A stretch of DNA of 64,000 bases from Variovorax sp. ZS18.2.2. GTDB lineage: Bacteria > Pseudomonadota > Gammaproteobacteria > Burkholderiales > Burkholderiaceae_C. The stretch lies in NCBI RefSeq assembly GCF_024701975.1, contig NZ_JANLNM010000001.1, positions 1,364,001 to 1,428,000 of the forward strand, given 5' to 3'. The position numbers and the translations under genes are program-made. Positions within the stretch are counted from its first letter, which is position 1. Every line of letters begins with the position of its first letter. Under the pieces are notes generated by a model. It was not told the DNA's origin. It worked only from the letters and a program-made list of their open reading frames with translations, and searched no databases. Below, piece by piece: positions 1 through 10,985 of this stretch.

Positions 1-3000
1 AAGCCCTTCCCGTCGTAACCCTGTTCGAGGGCGGCAGCGCACTCAGCGATTTCCGCGCACGGCAACTGCTGCCGAAGCTGCAGGCCATCGAGCCGCGCAT
101 CGAGGGCATCTCGGCCCGTTTCGTCCATCTGGTGGTTACCGACGCGGCGCTCGACGCGGTCGGCCATGACCGCTTCGCTGCGCTGCTGACCTACGGCGAG
201 CCCTTCGAGGCGCCGGCCAAGGCGGGCACCTCAGTGGTCGTCACGCCGCGGCTGGGCACCGTGTCGCCCTGGGCCTCCAAGGCCACGGACATCGCCCACA
301 ACTGCGGCCTGGCGCTGCGCCGGGTCGAGCGCGTCACCCAGTACCACCTGAAGCTCAAGTCGCCGCTGATCGGCAAGGCGCCCGTCATCGAGGGCGACAC
401 GCTCGCCGCCGTGGCTGGCCCGCTGCACGACCGCATGACCGAATCGGTGCTCGCCACCGTGGAGCAGGCGGCCAGCCTCTTCAGCGAACTGCCGGCCCAG
501 CCGATGGCACAGGTCGACGTGCAAACGGGTGGCCGCGAAGCCCTGGTGGCCGCCAACACCGGTTTCGGCCTCGCGCTGGCCGAGGACGAGATCGACTACC
601 TCGTCGAAGCCTTCACGCGCCTCGGCCGAAACCCCAGCGACGTCGAACTGATGATGTTCGCGCAGGCCAACAGCGAGCACTGCCGCCACAAGATCTTCAA
701 TGCCCAGTTCACCATCGATGGCAAGGCGCAGCCGCAGAGCCTGTTCTCGATGATCCGCCACACCGAGAAGCAAAACCCGCAGCACACGGTGATCGCCTAT
801 GCGGACAACGCCTCGGTGATGGAAGGCGCGACCATCGAGCGCTTCATTCCGGCCGACGGCTCGCAGAGCTATCAAAAAGATAGCGCCCTGAGCCATGTGC
901 TGATGAAGGTCGAGACGCACAACCACCCGACCGCGATTTCCCCGTTCCCGGGCGCCTCGACCGGTGCGGGCGGCGAGATCCGCGACGAAGGCGCCACCGG
1001 CCGCGGCTCCAAGCCCAAGGCGGGCCTGACCGGCTTCACCGTCTCCAAGCTCTGGCCCGAAGACGGCCACTACGGCAAGCCCGAACACATCGCCAGCCCG
1101 CTTCAAATCATGACCGAGGGGCCGCTCGGCGGCGCCGCGTTCAACAACGAGTTCGGCCGTCCCAACCTGCTGGGCTACTTCCGCGAGTACGAACAGGCGG
1201 TGACGAGCGACCTCGACACCGTGCAGCGCGGCTACCACAAGCCCATCATGATCGCGGGCGGCCTCGGCAGCATCGATGCGACCCAGACCAAGAAGATCCA
1301 GTTCCCGGCCGGCTCGCTGCTGATCCAGCTCGGCGGCCCCGGCATGCGCATCGGCATGGGCGGCAGCGCCGCCAGCTCGATGGCGACCGGCGCCAACGCA
1401 GCCGAGCTCGACTTCGACTCGGTGCAGCGCGGTAACCCCGAGATCGAACGCCGCGCGCAGGAGGTCATCAACCACTGCTGGCAGCAGGGCGCGGCCAACC
1501 CGATCCTGGCGATCCACGACGTGGGCGCGGGCGGCCTGAGCAATGCCTTCCCCGAGCTGACCAACGACGCCGGCCGCGGCGCGCGCTTCGACCTGCGCGC
1601 CGTGCCGCTCGAAGAGTCGGGCATGGCGCCCAAGGAAATCTGGTGCAACGAAAGCCAGGAGCGCTACGTGCTGGCCATCGCGCCGGAGTCGCTCGAACAG
1701 TTCAAGGCCTTCTGCGAGCGCGAGCGCTGCCCGTTCTCGGTGGTCGGCGTGGCGACCGAAGAGCGCCAGTTGCTGGTGGCCGACGAAGGCGCGGCCGTGC
1801 AGCCGGTCGACATGCCGATGGATGTGCTGCTCGGCAAGCCGCCCAAGATGCACCGCGACGTGAAGACCGTCGCGCGCACTTTCAAGCCGCTCGATCTCAC
1901 GGGCGTGGACCTGCAGAAGGCCGCCATCGAGGTGCTCGCGCATCCGACCGTGGCCTCCAAGCGCTTCCTGATCACCATCGGCGACCGCACCGTGGGCGGC
2001 ATGAGCCACCGCGACCAGATGGTCGGCCCCTGGCAGGTGCCCGTGGCCGATTGCGCCGTGACGCTGGCCGACTACAAGGGCTTCGCTGGCGAAGCCATGA
2101 GCATGGGCGAGCGCACGCCGCTGGCCGCGCTCGACGCACCGGCCTCGGGCCGCATGGCCGTGGCCGAGGCCATCACCAACCTGCTGGCCGCACCGATCGA
2201 ACTTTCGCGCGTCAAGCTGTCTGCCAACTGGATGGCCGCCTGCGGCGAGCCCGGCGAAGACGCCGCGCTGTACGAGACCGTCAAGGCCGTCGGCCTGGAA
2301 CTGTGCCCGGCGCTGGGCGTGTCGATTCCGGTCGGCAAGGATTCGCTGTCGATGCGGACGCAGTGGAAGGACGGCGATGAAGCGAAAAAGGTCACGTCGC
2401 CGGTCAGCCTGATCGTCACCGCCTTCGCCTCGCTGGCCGACGTGCGCGGCACGCTCACGCCGCAGCTCGATGCAGAAGAAGCCGACACCACGCTCGTGCT
2501 GATCGACCTGGGCCGTGGCCAGCACCGCATGGCCGGCAGCATCCTCTCGCAGACGCTCGGCCAGAGCGGCGACACTGTGCCCGACCTCGACGATCCGGCG
2601 CAGCTCGTGGCACTCGTGAATGCCGTGAACGCCCTGCGCGCCGACGGCAAGATCCTTGCGATGCACGACCGCAGCGACGGCGGCCTGTTCGCCACCGCCT
2701 GCGAAATGGCCTTTGCCGGCCATGTCGGCGTGGCGCTCAACGTCGACGTGCTGGTCACCGAAGGCGACGGCATTTCCGACAGCCGCATGGAAACCGGCGA
2801 CGCCAAGAACTGGGCGCAGCAGGTCAGCGCGAGGCGCGAAGAACTCACGCTCAAGGCGCTGTTCAACGAAGAGCTGGGCATGGTGCTGCAGGTGCGCACG
2901 GCCGAGCGCAATGACGTGATGCAGGTGCTGCGCGCCCACGGCCTCAGCGCCCACAGCCACTTCGTCGGCAAGACGCGGCCCACGAGCTCGACCATGGATG

Positions 3001-3989
3001 CGGGCAAGGGCAAGCTCGAAGTCTGGCGCGATGCCAAGTCGGTGTTCAGCGCCAGCCTTCACGACCTGCATCAGGTCTGGGACTCGGTCAGCTGGAAGAT
3101 CGCCCGCGAGCGCGACAACCCGGCCTGCGCCGATGCAGAGCACGCCGCGGCCGGTGAGTCATCGGACCCCGGCATGCATGTGTTCCTGCCGAATGCGCAG
3201 CCTGCAGCGCCTGCCATCCTGCAATCGCGCCCCAAGGTGGCGATCCTGCGCGAGCAGGGCGTCAACTCGCACGTCGAGATGGCCTACGCGTTCACCGAAG
3301 CCGGCTTCGAGGCCTACGACGTGCATATGACCGACCTGCAGACGGGCAGGGCGGACCTCGCCGACTTCAAGGGCGTGGTCGCCTGCGGCGGCTTCAGCTA
3401 CGGCGACACGCTGGGCGCCGGCATCGGCTGGGCGCGCAGCATCACCTTCAACCCCAAGCTGGCCGAGCAGTTCAAGGCCTTCTTCGGCCGCGAAGACACC
3501 TTTGGCCTGGGCGTGTGCAACGGCTGCCAGATGTTCGCCGAGCTGGCCGACATCATCCCGGGCGCGGAAGCCTGGCCGCGTTTCACCACCAACCAGAGCG
3601 AGCGCTTCGAGGCGCGCCTGTCGATGGTCGAAGTGCTCGAATCGCCGAGCCTCTTCTTCGCAGGCATGGCCGGCAGCCGCCTGCCGATCGCGGTGGCGCA
3701 CGGCGAGGGCTACGCCAACTTCAAGCACCGCGGCGACGCGGCCAAGGCCATCGCGGCGATGCGCTTCGTGGACAACCACGGCAGCGCGACCGAGCAGTAC
3801 CCGTTCAACCCGAACGGCAGCGCCGGCGGCCTCACTTCGGTCACCACGCCCGACGGCCGCTTCACCGCCGTGATGCCGCACCCGGAGCGCGTGTTCCGCA
3901 ACATCCAGATGAGCTGGACGCCGGGCGACCGGAGCGAACTCAGCCCCTGGATGCAGATCTGGCGCAACGCGCGCAAGTGGGTGGGCTGA
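1..3989 (+). CDS. purL: Phosphoribosylformylglycinamidine synthase, large single-chain form (5' partial)
   Basis: This enzyme converts FGAR plus glutamine and ATP to FGAM in de novo purine synthesis in the cytosol. The frame is already open at base 3, and the first residues seen (VVTLFEGG) match the usual PurL N-terminus, so only a few codons lie upstream of the window. The GTG at 132 is internal. Two AIRS-type synthetase halves are followed by a C-terminal class I glutaminase domain. The glutaminase domain has the nucleophile Cys in GVCNGCQM and the His/Glu pair in PHPERVF. About 1,328 residues are visible, the normal size for the proteobacterial fused enzyme. The gene ends at a strong hairpin terminator. 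Identification is secure. Confidence 0.97.
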   Translation, partial: ALPVVTLFEGGSALSDFRARQLLPKLQAIEPRIEGISARFVHLVVTDAALDAVGHDRFAALLTYGEPFEAPAKAGTSVVVTPRLGTVSPWASKATDIAHNCGLALRRVERVTQYHLKLKSPLIGKAPVIEGDTLAAVAGPLHDRMTESVLATVEQAASLFSELPAQPMAQVDVQTGGREALVAANTGFGLALAEDEIDYLVEAFTRLGRNPSDVELMMFAQANSEHCRHKIFNAQFTIDGKAQPQSLFSMIRHTEKQNPQHTVIAYADNASVMEGATIERFIPADGSQSYQKDSALSHVLMKVETHNHPTAISPFPGASTGAGGEIRDEGATGRGSKPKAGLTGFTVSKLWPEDGHYGKPEHIASPLQIMTEGPLGGAAFNNEFGRPNLLGYFREYEQAVTSDLDTVQRGYHKPIMIAGGLGSIDATQTKKIQFPAGSLLIQLGGPGMRIGMGGSAASSMATGANAAELDFDSVQRGNPEIERRAQEVINHCWQQGAANPILAIHDVGAGGLSNAFPELTNDAGRGARFDLRAVPLEESGMAPKEIWCNESQERYVLAIAPESLEQFKAFCERERCPFSVVGVATEERQLLVADEGAAVQPVDMPMDVLLGKPPKMHRDVKTVARTFKPLDLTGVDLQKAAIEVLAHPTVASKRFLITIGDRTVGGMSHRDQMVGPWQVPVADCAVTLADYKGFAGEAMSMGERTPLAALDAPASGRMAVAEAITNLLAAPIELSRVKLSANWMAACGEPGEDAALYETVKAVGLELCPALGVSIPVGKDSLSMRTQWKDGDEAKKVTSPVSLIVTAFASLADVRGTLTPQLDAEEADTTLVLIDLGRGQHRMAGSILSQTLGQSGDTVPDLDDPAQLVALVNAVNALRADGKILAMHDRSDGGLFATACEMAFAGHVGVALNVDVLVTEGDGISDSRMETGDAKNWAQQVSARREELTLKALFNEELGMVLQVRTAERNDVMQVLRAHGLSAHSHFVGKTRPTSSTMDAGKGKLEVWRDAKSVFSASLHDLHQVWDSVSWKIARERDNPACADAEHAAAGESSDPGMHVFLPNAQPAAPAILQSRPKVAILREQGVNSHVEMAYAFTEAGFEAYDVHMTDLQTGRADLADFKGVVACGGFSYGDTLGAGIGWARSITFNPKLAEQFKAFFGREDTFGLGVCNGCQMFAELADIIPGAEAWPRFTTNQSERFEARLSMVEVLESPSLFFAGMAGSRLPIAVAHGEGYANFKHRGDAAKAIAAMRFVDNHGSATEQYPFNPNGSAGGLTSVTTPDGRFTAVMPHPERVFRNIQMSWTPGDRSELSPWMQIWRNARKWVG

Positions 3990-4015
3990 TCGCCTGAATG
4001 CTGCTGCGGCAGTCG

Positions 4016-4045
4016 AAAAAAAACGGCCTGCGGGCCGTTTTTTTT
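4016..4045. terminator. Bidirectional rho-independent terminator between purL and the parvulin gene
   Basis: The stem acggcc (4023-4028) pairs with ggccgt (4033-4038) around the loop tgcg. It is flanked by eight A on the left and eight T on the right. It therefore serves as an intrinsic terminator in both directions, for purL from the left and for the minus-strand chain ending with the parvulin gene from the right. Confidence 0.9.
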
Positions 4046-4067
4046 AAGGGAGGTGGAAGCCTGGGGC

Positions 4068-4853
4068 TTACTCGACCTTGGCCTTCGCGCGCAATTCCTC
4101 TTGGTACTTCTGCAAACGCTGCTGCTGCAGCTGCTGCGTAACCTGCGGCTTCACTTCTTCCAGCTTCGGCAGTTGGGCCTGGCGGATGTCGTCCACGCGG
4201 ATGATGTGATAGCCGAACTGCGTCTTGACGGGCGCCGGGGTGGTCTCGCCCTTCTTCAGCTTGATCATCGCTTCCGAGAACTCGGGCACGAAGCTCGCGG
4301 GGTTGGCCCAGTCGAGGTCGCCGCCGTTGGCGCCCGATCCCGGGTCCTTGCTCTGCTTCTTGGCGATGTCTTCGAACTTGGCGCCCTTCTTCAGGTCGGC
4401 CATGATCTTCTTGGCCTGGTCTTCGGTCTCCACCAGGATGTGGCGGGCCTTGTATTCCTTGCCGCCGTTGGCCGCGACGAACTTGTCGTACTCGGCCTTC
4501 ACGTCAGCGTCCGAGACCGGGTTGGTCTTGCGGTAGTTGTCGAACAGCGCGCGGATCAGGATGGCCTGGCGGGCGAGTTCGAGCTGGTTCTTGTAGTCGT
4601 CGTTGGCGTCCAGGCCTTGCTTCTGCGCTTCCTGCATGAACACTTCGCGGGCCACGATTTCGTCGCGCAGCTGGTTTTGCATTTCCGGCGTCACCGGGCG
4701 GCCTGCGGCGGCCAGTTGTTGCGCCAGAACGTCCATGCGGGCCTTGGGCACCGGCTTGCCGTTCACGATGGCTGCGTTCTGCGCCAGAGCCGCCATGGGA
4801 ATGGCACCGATCAGCGCTGCGGCCGCAACGGCCTGCAAGATGTGTTTTTTCAT
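4068..4853 (-). CDS. Periplasmic parvulin-type peptidylprolyl isomerase
   Basis: This is a PpiC/PrsA-like foldase of 261 residues that isomerises prolyl bonds in exported proteins. A Sec signal peptide covers residues 1-24, with cleavage expected at AALA-Q. A helical SurA-like N-terminal region is followed by a rotamase domain at about 134-222, which carries the family signatures KARHILV and FGYHIIRV. The C-terminal tail is rich in Gln and Lys. It is the last gene of the selO-msrB-yciB-bolA chain, 135 bases after bolA, and shares the terminator with purL. No clear Shine-Dalgarno precedes the ATG. The family call is secure, the client proteins unknown. Confidence 0.92.
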   Translation of the reverse strand: MKKHILQAVAAAALIGAIPMAALAQNAAIVNGKPVPKARMDVLAQQLAAAGRPVTPEMQNQLRDEIVAREVFMQEAQKQGLDANDDYKNQLELARQAILIRALFDNYRKTNPVSDADVKAEYDKFVAANGGKEYKARHILVETEDQAKKIMADLKKGAKFEDIAKKQSKDPGSGANGGDLDWANPASFVPEFSEAMIKLKKGETTPAPVKTQFGYHIIRVDDIRQAQLPKLEEVKPQVTQQLQQQRLQKYQEELRAKAKVE

Positions 4854-4988
4854 GGAATGAATATCAGGCTGGAGAGGAAATGCGCGTGTAGGAAAAGGCG
4901 CGTGAAAGAAAGCGGAGAGAGACGGACAAAAGGGGAGGAGCGAGGGCTGGGCATCGCGGCGAGGGCCACGTGCAAGCGATTGGACGAC

Positions 4989-5270
4989 TCAGAGCACCTC
5001 GATGGCGATGGCGTGCAGACCCTGTGCGATAAAAACTTGGAGGGCATCATACACAAGGCGATGTCGCGCCACGCGAGGCTTCCCTTCGAAGAACGGGGAG
5101 GCGATGCGCACGCGGAAATGGGTACCGTAGCCCTCTGCATTGGCGCCCGTGTGCCCTGCGTGCGCAGCGCTTTCGTCGATCACCTCGAGCTGCGTGGGAG
5201 CCAGCGCTTCGCGCAGCGCGTTCTCGAGCGCAGCCACGGTCGGCAGGGGAATGGTCGTCGTGTTCGTCAT
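4989..5270 (-). CDS. BolA family protein
   Basis: This is a small BolA-like protein of 93 residues, a family that partners monothiol glutaredoxins in iron-sulfur and redox handling. The class II KH-like core contains GTHFRVRI, followed by RHRLVYDAL and a hydrophobic end (HAIAIEVL), as in BolA proteins. Its ATG overlaps the yciB stop in an ATGA junction, so translation is probably coupled. Longer readings of this frame upstream are antisense or overlapping sequence with no family match. The exact BolA subtype cannot be told by eye. Confidence 0.88.
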   Translation of the reverse strand: MTNTTTIPLPTVAALENALREALAPTQLEVIDESAAHAGHTGANAEGYGTHFRVRIASPFFEGKPRVARHRLVYDALQVFIAQGLHAIAIEVL

Positions 5271-5806
5271 GCGGTCGGCTTGTCTTCTTTCAGGTGCGGC
5301 GCGATGTACAGGCCCTGCGCCACCAGGAAGACGATCGGGAACACGTAGCCCCAGAGCTTGAAGTTGACCCAGGCCTCGGTGGTGAAGTAGGCCGCCACGT
5401 AGCCGTTGATGAGCGCCATGAAGAGGCAGTAGCCGATCCACGCCACGTTCAGGCGGCCCCAGATGCGGTCGGGCAGTTCGAGTTGCGAGCCCAGCAGCAT
5501 CTTCAAAAAGTTCTTCTTCAGCGCCCAGAGCGCCACGGCCAGCGCGATCGCCATTGCGCCGTAGAGCACGGTGGGCTTCCACTTGATGAAGCGGTCGTCG
5601 TGCAGCACCAGCGTGAGCGTGCCGAACAGAAGAATCAGCACCAGCGTGGCCTTCTGCATCGCCTGGAGCTTGCGCTCCATCGCATAGATGATGGCCATCT
5701 GCACCACGGTGGCGGCCATCAGCACGCCGGTGGCGGTGTAGATGTCGGCGAGCTTGTAGGCGCCGAAGAACAGCAGGATCGGGAAGAAGTCGAGGATCAG
5801 TTTCAT
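5267..5806 (-). CDS. yciB: Inner-membrane septation protein A family (YciB)
   Basis: The product has 179 residues with about five hydrophobic segments and begins [18 protein letters not shown], the signature start of YciB/IspZ proteins. Members of the family sit in the inner membrane and influence septation and envelope synthesis. The ATG (5804-5806) overlaps the msrB stop (ATGA), and the gene's own stop overlaps bolA in the same way. The longer frame starting near 6052 runs through msrB in the wrong frame and was discarded. Confidence 0.93.
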   Translation of the reverse strand: MKLILDFFPILLFFGAYKLADIYTATGVLMAATVVQMAIIYAMERKLQAMQKATLVLILLFGTLTLVLHDDRFIKWKPTVLYGAMAIALAVALWALKKNFLKMLLGSQLELPDRIWGRLNVAWIGYCLFMALINGYVAAYFTTEAWVNFKLWGYVFPIVFLVAQGLYIAPHLKEDKPTA

Positions 5807-6213
5807 TTTTTCTGGAAGTCGAGCGACGCCGAGTTCATGCAATAGCGCAGGCCGGTGTCGGTGGGGCCGTCGGGGAACACGTGCCCCAGGTGGGCGCCGC
5901 AATTGGCGCAGACATTCTCGGTGCGCACCATGCCATGCGAACGGTCGACGATGTTCCTGATGGCGCCGGGCACCGCTTCTTCCGAGAAGCTGGGCCAGCC
6001 GCAGCCGGCGTCGAACTTGGTGCCCGATTCGAACAGCTTCGCGCCGCAGCACACGCAGTGGTAGGTGCCGTCGTCCCAGTGGGCTTCGTACTTGCCGGTG
6101 AAGGGGCGTTCGGTGGCGGCATGGCGGGTCACCTCGAAGGCGGCGGGTTCCGCGCCTTTTTCAGCGAGCAGGGCCTTCCATTCGGCGTCGGTTTTTTCAA
6201 CGGTGTTGGTCAT
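5803..6213 (-). CDS. msrB: Peptide-methionine (R)-S-oxide reductase
   Basis: MsrB reduces the R-epimer of methionine sulfoxide in oxidised proteins. The 136 residues carry two zinc CxxC pairs (C53/C56 and C102/C105), a likely resolving Cys at C71 in GCGWPSF, and the catalytic Cys at C125 in RYCMNSASL. No signal peptide is present, so the enzyme is cytosolic. It overlaps selO upstream and yciB downstream by ATGA junctions. Coupling to selO fits a shared role in thiol and methionine redox repair. Confidence 0.96.
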   Translation of the reverse strand: MTNTVEKTDAEWKALLAEKGAEPAAFEVTRHAATERPFTGKYEAHWDDGTYHCVCCGAKLFESGTKFDAGCGWPSFSEEAVPGAIRNIVDRSHGMVRTENVCANCGAHLGHVFPDGPTDTGLRYCMNSASLDFQKK

Positions 6214-7691
6214 GATGAGCAGCTGATTTCAATCGTGGAAGCCCAGTCGGGCGGGAAGCCGGCATACGCGTTGGCGCCGGGATGTTCTTCAAATGGGGTT
6301 TCGAGCAGCGTGAGCAAGGTTGCCACACCCGAGAAGTCTTTTTGACCAGCCGCTTCGATGGCTTGCTGGCCCAGGTGGTTCCGCAGCACGTATTTCGGGT
6401 TGGATCTGAGCATCAAACCGGTGGCTTCCGAACGCACCGACTGCGCGTGGCGCTCTGAAAATGAGAGCAGCCAGGTATCGAAGCCCGCGCGGTCCAGGAA
6501 CATGTCGCGCACCGGCTCGGCGTTGCCATCGGCCATGTACTGCGAAAGGCGTCGCCAGAAGATCGTGTAGTCGACCTTGCCGGCGGCCAGCAGCTTGAGC
6601 GCGCCTTCGATCAGCGCGCGGTCGCTTTCGGCCGAATCCGCGAGGCCGAGCTTGGCGCGCATGCGGGCCTCGAACGCGTTCGGGAACACCGTCTTGTACG
6701 ACTCCAGCGCGGCGACGGCGACTTCCTGGTCGCCGATCAGCGGCAGCAGCGCCTGTGCGAGGCAAAAGAGGTTCCAGTACGCCACGTTCGGCTGCTGGTT
6801 GAAGGCGTAGCGCCCGCTGGTGTCGCTGTGGTTGCAGATGTGGCGCGGATCGAAGCCGTCCAGGAACTGGAATGGCCCGTAGTCGATGGTGAGCCCGAGG
6901 ATGCTCATGTTGTCGGTGTTCATCACCCCGTGGCAGAAACCCACGGCCTGCCATTGGGCGAGCAGGGCGGCGGTGCGCTCGCTCACGGCTTCGAGGAAGC
7001 CGGCGTACGCGTTGCCGTTGAAGCGGTCGGTGGTGCGGCAGGCGGGGTAGTAGCGGTCGATGACGTAGTCGGCGAGGGCGCGCAGTTCGCCTTCGCGCTG
7101 GTTGGCTGCGAAGTGCTCGAAATGGCCGAAGCGAATGAAGCTCGGCGCCACGCGGGCCACAACGGCGGCACTCTCGGGCTCCTCGCGGAACACGCGGGCG
7201 TCGGAGCCGGTCACGCTGAGCGCACGGGTGGTCGGGATGCCCAGGCCGTGCATGGCCTCGCTGCAGAGGAATTCGCGGATGCTGGAGCGCAGCACCGCGC
7301 GGCCATCGCCGCCGCGGGAGTAGGGGGTGCGGCCCGCGCCCTTGAGTTGCACCTCGAGCCCGCCTTCGGTTTCGCCCAGCATGATCGCCCGCCCATCGCC
7401 GAGCTGGCCGGCCCACACGCCGAACTGGTGCCCGCTGTAGACCGTGGCGAAAGGGTTGGTGCCGGCGATCGGCAGGCTGCCGGTCAGCGCCGCGAGCGTG
7501 ATGTCTGATTGCCGCCAATCGGCCGGCAAACCCAGTTCGCGCGCCACCGCCTCGCTGTGGCCTACCCAGTACGGATCGGGCAGCGGCGTTGGACGCAGGT
7601 GGGTGAGAAAGGCGGGGCCGAGGGCCGCGAAACCGGGTTTCCAGCGCAATCCCAGGTCCGCGACGTCCGTGTCTTCAGCAAGCAGGCTCAT
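6210..7691 (-). CDS. selO: Protein adenylyltransferase SelO (YdiU/UPF0061)
   Basis: SelO is a pseudokinase-fold enzyme that transfers AMP to Ser/Thr/Tyr of proteins, known for regulating redox proteins. The family blocks [32 protein letters not shown] and DYGPFQFLD are present. The chain ends SCSS, with Cys at the position that is selenocysteine in eukaryotic SELENOO. The ATG at 7689-7691 gives 493 residues; a GTG at 7707-7709 would add six. Neither start has a strong Shine-Dalgarno. The stop overlaps the msrB start (ATGA), and selO heads the five-gene minus-strand chain. Confidence 0.94.
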   Translation of the reverse strand: MSLLAEDTDVADLGLRWKPGFAALGPAFLTHLRPTPLPDPYWVGHSEAVARELGLPADWRQSDITLAALTGSLPIAGTNPFATVYSGHQFGVWAGQLGDGRAIMLGETEGGLEVQLKGAGRTPYSRGGDGRAVLRSSIREFLCSEAMHGLGIPTTRALSVTGSDARVFREEPESAAVVARVAPSFIRFGHFEHFAANQREGELRALADYVIDRYYPACRTTDRFNGNAYAGFLEAVSERTAALLAQWQAVGFCHGVMNTDNMSILGLTIDYGPFQFLDGFDPRHICNHSDTSGRYAFNQQPNVAYWNLFCLAQALLPLIGDQEVAVAALESYKTVFPNAFEARMRAKLGLADSAESDRALIEGALKLLAAGKVDYTIFWRRLSQYMADGNAEPVRDMFLDRAGFDTWLLSFSERHAQSVRSEATGLMLRSNPKYVLRNHLGQQAIEAAGQKDFSGVATLLTLLETPFEEHPGANAYAGFPPDWASTIEISCSS

Positions 7692-7754
7692 GCCCGGATT
7701 GTCCGGCACCGGCCGTAACCCCTTGCTGCACGGGCCATCGGGGCCCGGAACGAC

Positions 7755-8834
7755 TCAGTGCGCCAGCGCCGGCGTATCCCAGATCCGCGCCCGGTACTGC
7801 GCGGGCGGCAGGCCGAACCAGCGTTTGCAGGCCCGAAAGAAGTTGCTGCTGTCGACGAAGCCGAGCATGTCCGCCACATCGGTGAGCGTGTGGCGGTCTT
7901 CCGCCAGGTACTGCTGCGCGAGCTCCCGGCGGGTGCGGTCGAGCAGCGACTGGAACGACACCGACTCTTCTTGCAGCCGCCGCTGCAGCGTGCGCTCCGC
8001 GAGGCCCAGGCCCGCGGCCACGTCCTGCCGGCGCGGCTCGCCATGCGGCAGCCGGCGCGCAATCTCGGCGCACACCAGGTTGCCGGTGGTGGTCTGGCCC
8101 AGCAGGTTCAACTGGTCGTCCAGCAGATGCTCCTGCATCTCGCCGAGCGTCGGATGGTAGGTGGGCAGCGGCATGGCCATGTCGGCCGCCGACAGCAAGA
8201 GACGGTTGGCGGGCGCGTTGTAGCGGATCGGGCAGCCGAAGGCTTCGCGGTGCAGCCGGTCGTCGGCCGGCGGCGGGTAGACGAACTCCATGGCCAGCGG
8301 CTGCAGCTCGCGCCGGGTGAGCCACTGGCACTGCATGAAGACGGTCAGAAGGGCGTATTCGACGCGCTGGCGCGGGATCGGCAGGCTGCCGCCGGTGTGC
8401 TCCATCACCATCCAGGCGCCGCGCGCCTCGGGCCGCATCGAGAAGGCGGTCGCGTCCGAGATCACGGCCATGTAACGGGTGAGCCGGGTGAGTGCCGCGC
8501 CCAGGTCGGCGCTGCAGGCCATGGCGTGGCCGACCGTGCCCAGCTTGCTGTGCGTGGCGGCCAGGTCCCGGTGCAGGCCCAGCGTGGGCTTGCCGGCGCG
8601 CGCCACGGCCAGTTGCCAGAGCACGGAGATCTCGTCGACCGGCACGCGTGCGTTCTGCCGGTGCAGCGAATCGGGGTCGAAGCCGGCTTCGCGCAGCAGC
8701 GAGGGCACGTCCAGCCCCTCGGCCTCGAACATCGAGAGCACGCCTTCGAGCCAGGCGGCCGAGCTGGTCCGCAGTTCCGGTTGCTGCTGGGCGCAGCCCG
8801 GCCGGCGTTGCGGTCGGCGCTGGGCATGCGGCAT
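7755..8834 (-). CDS. AraC-family transcriptional regulator
   Basis: The 359 residues comprise an N-terminal arabinose-binding-like ligand domain of the OruR/ArgR subfamily and a C-terminal double helix-turn-helix of AraC type. The second helix-turn-helix contains TDVADMLGFVDSSNFFRACKR and ends LPPAQYRAR. The chosen ATG (8832-8834) is preceded by CAGGAG. A Met six codons upstream has no ribosome site. The gene is divergent from the carboxylesterase gene and separated from it by about 150 bases, so the esterase is the most likely target. The very long frame that continues upstream is antisense to other genes. Confidence 0.92.
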   Translation of the reverse strand: MPHAQRRPQRRPGCAQQQPELRTSSAAWLEGVLSMFEAEGLDVPSLLREAGFDPDSLHRQNARVPVDEISVLWQLAVARAGKPTLGLHRDLAATHSKLGTVGHAMACSADLGAALTRLTRYMAVISDATAFSMRPEARGAWMVMEHTGGSLPIPRQRVEYALLTVFMQCQWLTRRELQPLAMEFVYPPPADDRLHREAFGCPIRYNAPANRLLLSAADMAMPLPTYHPTLGEMQEHLLDDQLNLLGQTTTGNLVCAEIARRLPHGEPRRQDVAAGLGLAERTLQRRLQEESVSFQSLLDRTRRELAQQYLAEDRHTLTDVADMLGFVDSSNFFRACKRWFGLPPAQYRARIWDTPALAH

Positions 8835-8984
8835 GGAGGCTCCTGAAGTCATTGAATTGGCTCGCTTGCGATAGCGGGGGAAATGCGGTCCGTTCCTAGA
8901 ATTTTCTGGCGGGTCCGGTCGGCCGGAGTATGGCCGCGGGACACCGACGCAGGAATTCCGATTAACCCGGTGTGGAGACAAACA

Positions 8985-10772
8985 ATGAATACAGCAGAGA
9001 CAACGGAAAGCCAGGACGCAACCCGGCAAACAGCGGTGGGAACGGTGGCGCGCGCCATGGGGGTCGCGGCCTGCATCGCGCTCTCCGCCTGCGGCGGCGG
9101 CTCGGACTCCGGTTTTTCCTTCACACCGATCGTTCCCGTGGGGCCGCCGGCTGCGCCGCCCCCGGCCGCCGACGGTCCCATGGTGCGCCAGACCACCATC
9201 GGCAAGATCGAAGGCGTGGACGACAGCGCCAAGACGGGCACCTATTCGTGGAAGGGTGTTCCGTTCGCCCGGCCGCCGGTCGGCGCGCTGCGCTGGGCAC
9301 CGCCCGCCGACCCCAAGGCCTGGGAGGGCGTGCGCGCCGCAACGAAGTTCGGCCACGGCTGCGCTCAGGGCGGACGCTATTTCAGCCCCGCGCCCAACGA
9401 CGCGCCCTTCGGTCTGGCCGTGCGCGAGGGCTTCGGCAAGCCAGTGGGCGACGAGGACTGCCTGACGCTCAACATCTGGCGCCCGGCCGGTGCGGACGCC
9501 AAACTGCCGGTGATCGTCTACATCTACGGCGGCAGCAACATCTCGGGCTACACGGCCGATCCAGGCTACGACGGCGCGCAGCTCGCGAAGCGTGGCAACG
9601 CCGTCGTCGTGACGATCAACTACCGCCTGGGCATGCTCGGCTGGCTCGACCTGCCGCAGCTCAAGACCGGCAATGCGAGCAATGACTCGGGCAACTTCGC
9701 GCTGCTCGACCAGATGCAGGCCCTGAAGTTCATCCAGTCCAACATCGGCGCCTTCGGCGGCGACGCGGGCAACGTCACGGTGATGGGGCAGTCGGCGGGC
9801 GCGGTCAATACCTGGGGGCTGGTCGTATCGAGTGCGTCGGCCGGCCTGCTGCACAAGGCGGCGCCGTTGAGCGGCGGGATCTCCTTCTACCCGCGCGCCA
9901 CCGCGCAGACCTACGCGAAGGGACTGCTGAACGCCATCGTCATCGCCGACGGCAAGGCCACCGACACCACCTCGGCGAATGCGTGGGTGGCGACACAGAC
10001 GGATGCCCAGGTGGCAACGTATCTGCGCGGCCTTCCGGCAAGCAAGCTCCTGACCATCGTGCTCGCGAACCCGCAGCTGGGCAACGCGCCTGCACCGATC
10101 GAGGACGGCACCATCCTGCCGGTGAACTCGCGCGCCGAGGTCGATGCCGGCAGGTTCAACAAGGTGCCGATGCTGATCGGCAACACGCGCGACGAAGGCA
10201 CGCTGTTCGCCAACCTGTTCGGGACCTTCACGGGGCAGGGCCTGGGCTTCAAGCCCACCGACTACGAGCGCTTCGGCCTGCAATACAACTTCAACCCCGA
10301 CGCACCCGTGACGCTCACCGAGGCCGACCTGATCAACGCACCCTACCTGCCGGTAGATAAGCCGCTGAACGGCTGGAAGGCGGCGTCGGATTTCGCCACC
10401 AACGCGATCTTCCTGAACGGCCTGCCCGCGCAGATCGACTCGGTGGCCAAGTACCTGCCAACCAGGACCTGGTACTACCGCTTCGACTGGAGCCAGCAGG
10501 TGGCGCCGTTCAACACCGTCTATGGCGCCACGCACGGGCTGGACACGGCGTTCATGTTCCACAACTTCGGCACCAGCATCTTCTCGTTCTCCTTTGGCGA
10601 GGCGAACCGGCCGGGACGCGAGGCGTTGTCGGATGCGATGGTCGGCAGCCTGTCTGCGTTCGCGCGCACCGGCAATCCGAACCATTCGGGCCTGGGTGTG
10701 ACCTGGCCCAACTGGCCACGCAAGATCGTGCTCGACGCCAGCAAGACGCAGCTGCAGAACAGCGCGCCTTGA
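8985..10772 (+). CDS. Type B carboxylesterase, predicted lipoprotein
   Basis: This is an alpha/beta-hydrolase of 595 residues that should cleave carboxylic esters at the cell envelope. The lipobox LSAC (Cys36) predicts signal peptidase II processing and lipid anchoring. A Pro/Ala-rich linker follows. The triad fits Ser270 in GQSAGA, Glu404 in RDEGT and His517 in THGLD. The oxyanion strand reads YIYGGSN in place of the common HGGG, as in some bacterial members. GGAG precedes the ATG at 8985; the frame is open further up to 8883 without a better start. It is divergent from an AraC regulator. Substrate unknown. Confidence 0.9.
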   Translation: MNTAETTESQDATRQTAVGTVARAMGVAACIALSACGGGSDSGFSFTPIVPVGPPAAPPPAADGPMVRQTTIGKIEGVDDSAKTGTYSWKGVPFARPPVGALRWAPPADPKAWEGVRAATKFGHGCAQGGRYFSPAPNDAPFGLAVREGFGKPVGDEDCLTLNIWRPAGADAKLPVIVYIYGGSNISGYTADPGYDGAQLAKRGNAVVVTINYRLGMLGWLDLPQLKTGNASNDSGNFALLDQMQALKFIQSNIGAFGGDAGNVTVMGQSAGAVNTWGLVVSSASAGLLHKAAPLSGGISFYPRATAQTYAKGLLNAIVIADGKATDTTSANAWVATQTDAQVATYLRGLPASKLLTIVLANPQLGNAPAPIEDGTILPVNSRAEVDAGRFNKVPMLIGNTRDEGTLFANLFGTFTGQGLGFKPTDYERFGLQYNFNPDAPVTLTEADLINAPYLPVDKPLNGWKAASDFATNAIFLNGLPAQIDSVAKYLPTRTWYYRFDWSQQVAPFNTVYGATHGLDTAFMFHNFGTSIFSFSFGEANRPGREALSDAMVGSLSAFARTGNPNHSGLGVTWPNWPRKIVLDASKTQLQNSAP

Positions 10773-10907
10773 GCACTGCGCGCGAATCAAGGCACACCAA
10801 CGCGGTGGCGATGGCCGCCGCGTTGGCGAGGTGCCTGCATGCTCCGGCAAGCGCCAGCTGTCATCCGGACGACAGATCGGTCCTCGCAGACTGCGGGTTT
10901 CTGTCAT

Positions 10908-10921
10908 TGTGCGAACGCACA
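10908..10921. promoter_or_regulatory. Candidate operator upstream of the acyl-CoA ligase
   Basis: A perfect inverted repeat TGTGCG-AA-CGCACA lies 64 bases before the ligase start, inside a 213-base gap. Its position and symmetry suit a dimeric repressor site. The cognate regulator is not visible nearby, and a chance palindrome cannot be excluded. Confidence 0.35.
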
Positions 10922-10985
10922 TAAATTGCGTGAATCGCCGTAGTCCGAGAAACCACTGAATTTTGTTGAAACAAGGAGCCTGTAG

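Noticed and set aside
231..3143. Long minus-strand frame under purL
   Set aside because: Shadow of purL codon bias; low-complexity translation without domains.
4053..5348. Plus-strand 431-codon frame over the parvulin and bolA genes
   Set aside because: Antisense to two well-recognised genes and without family features.
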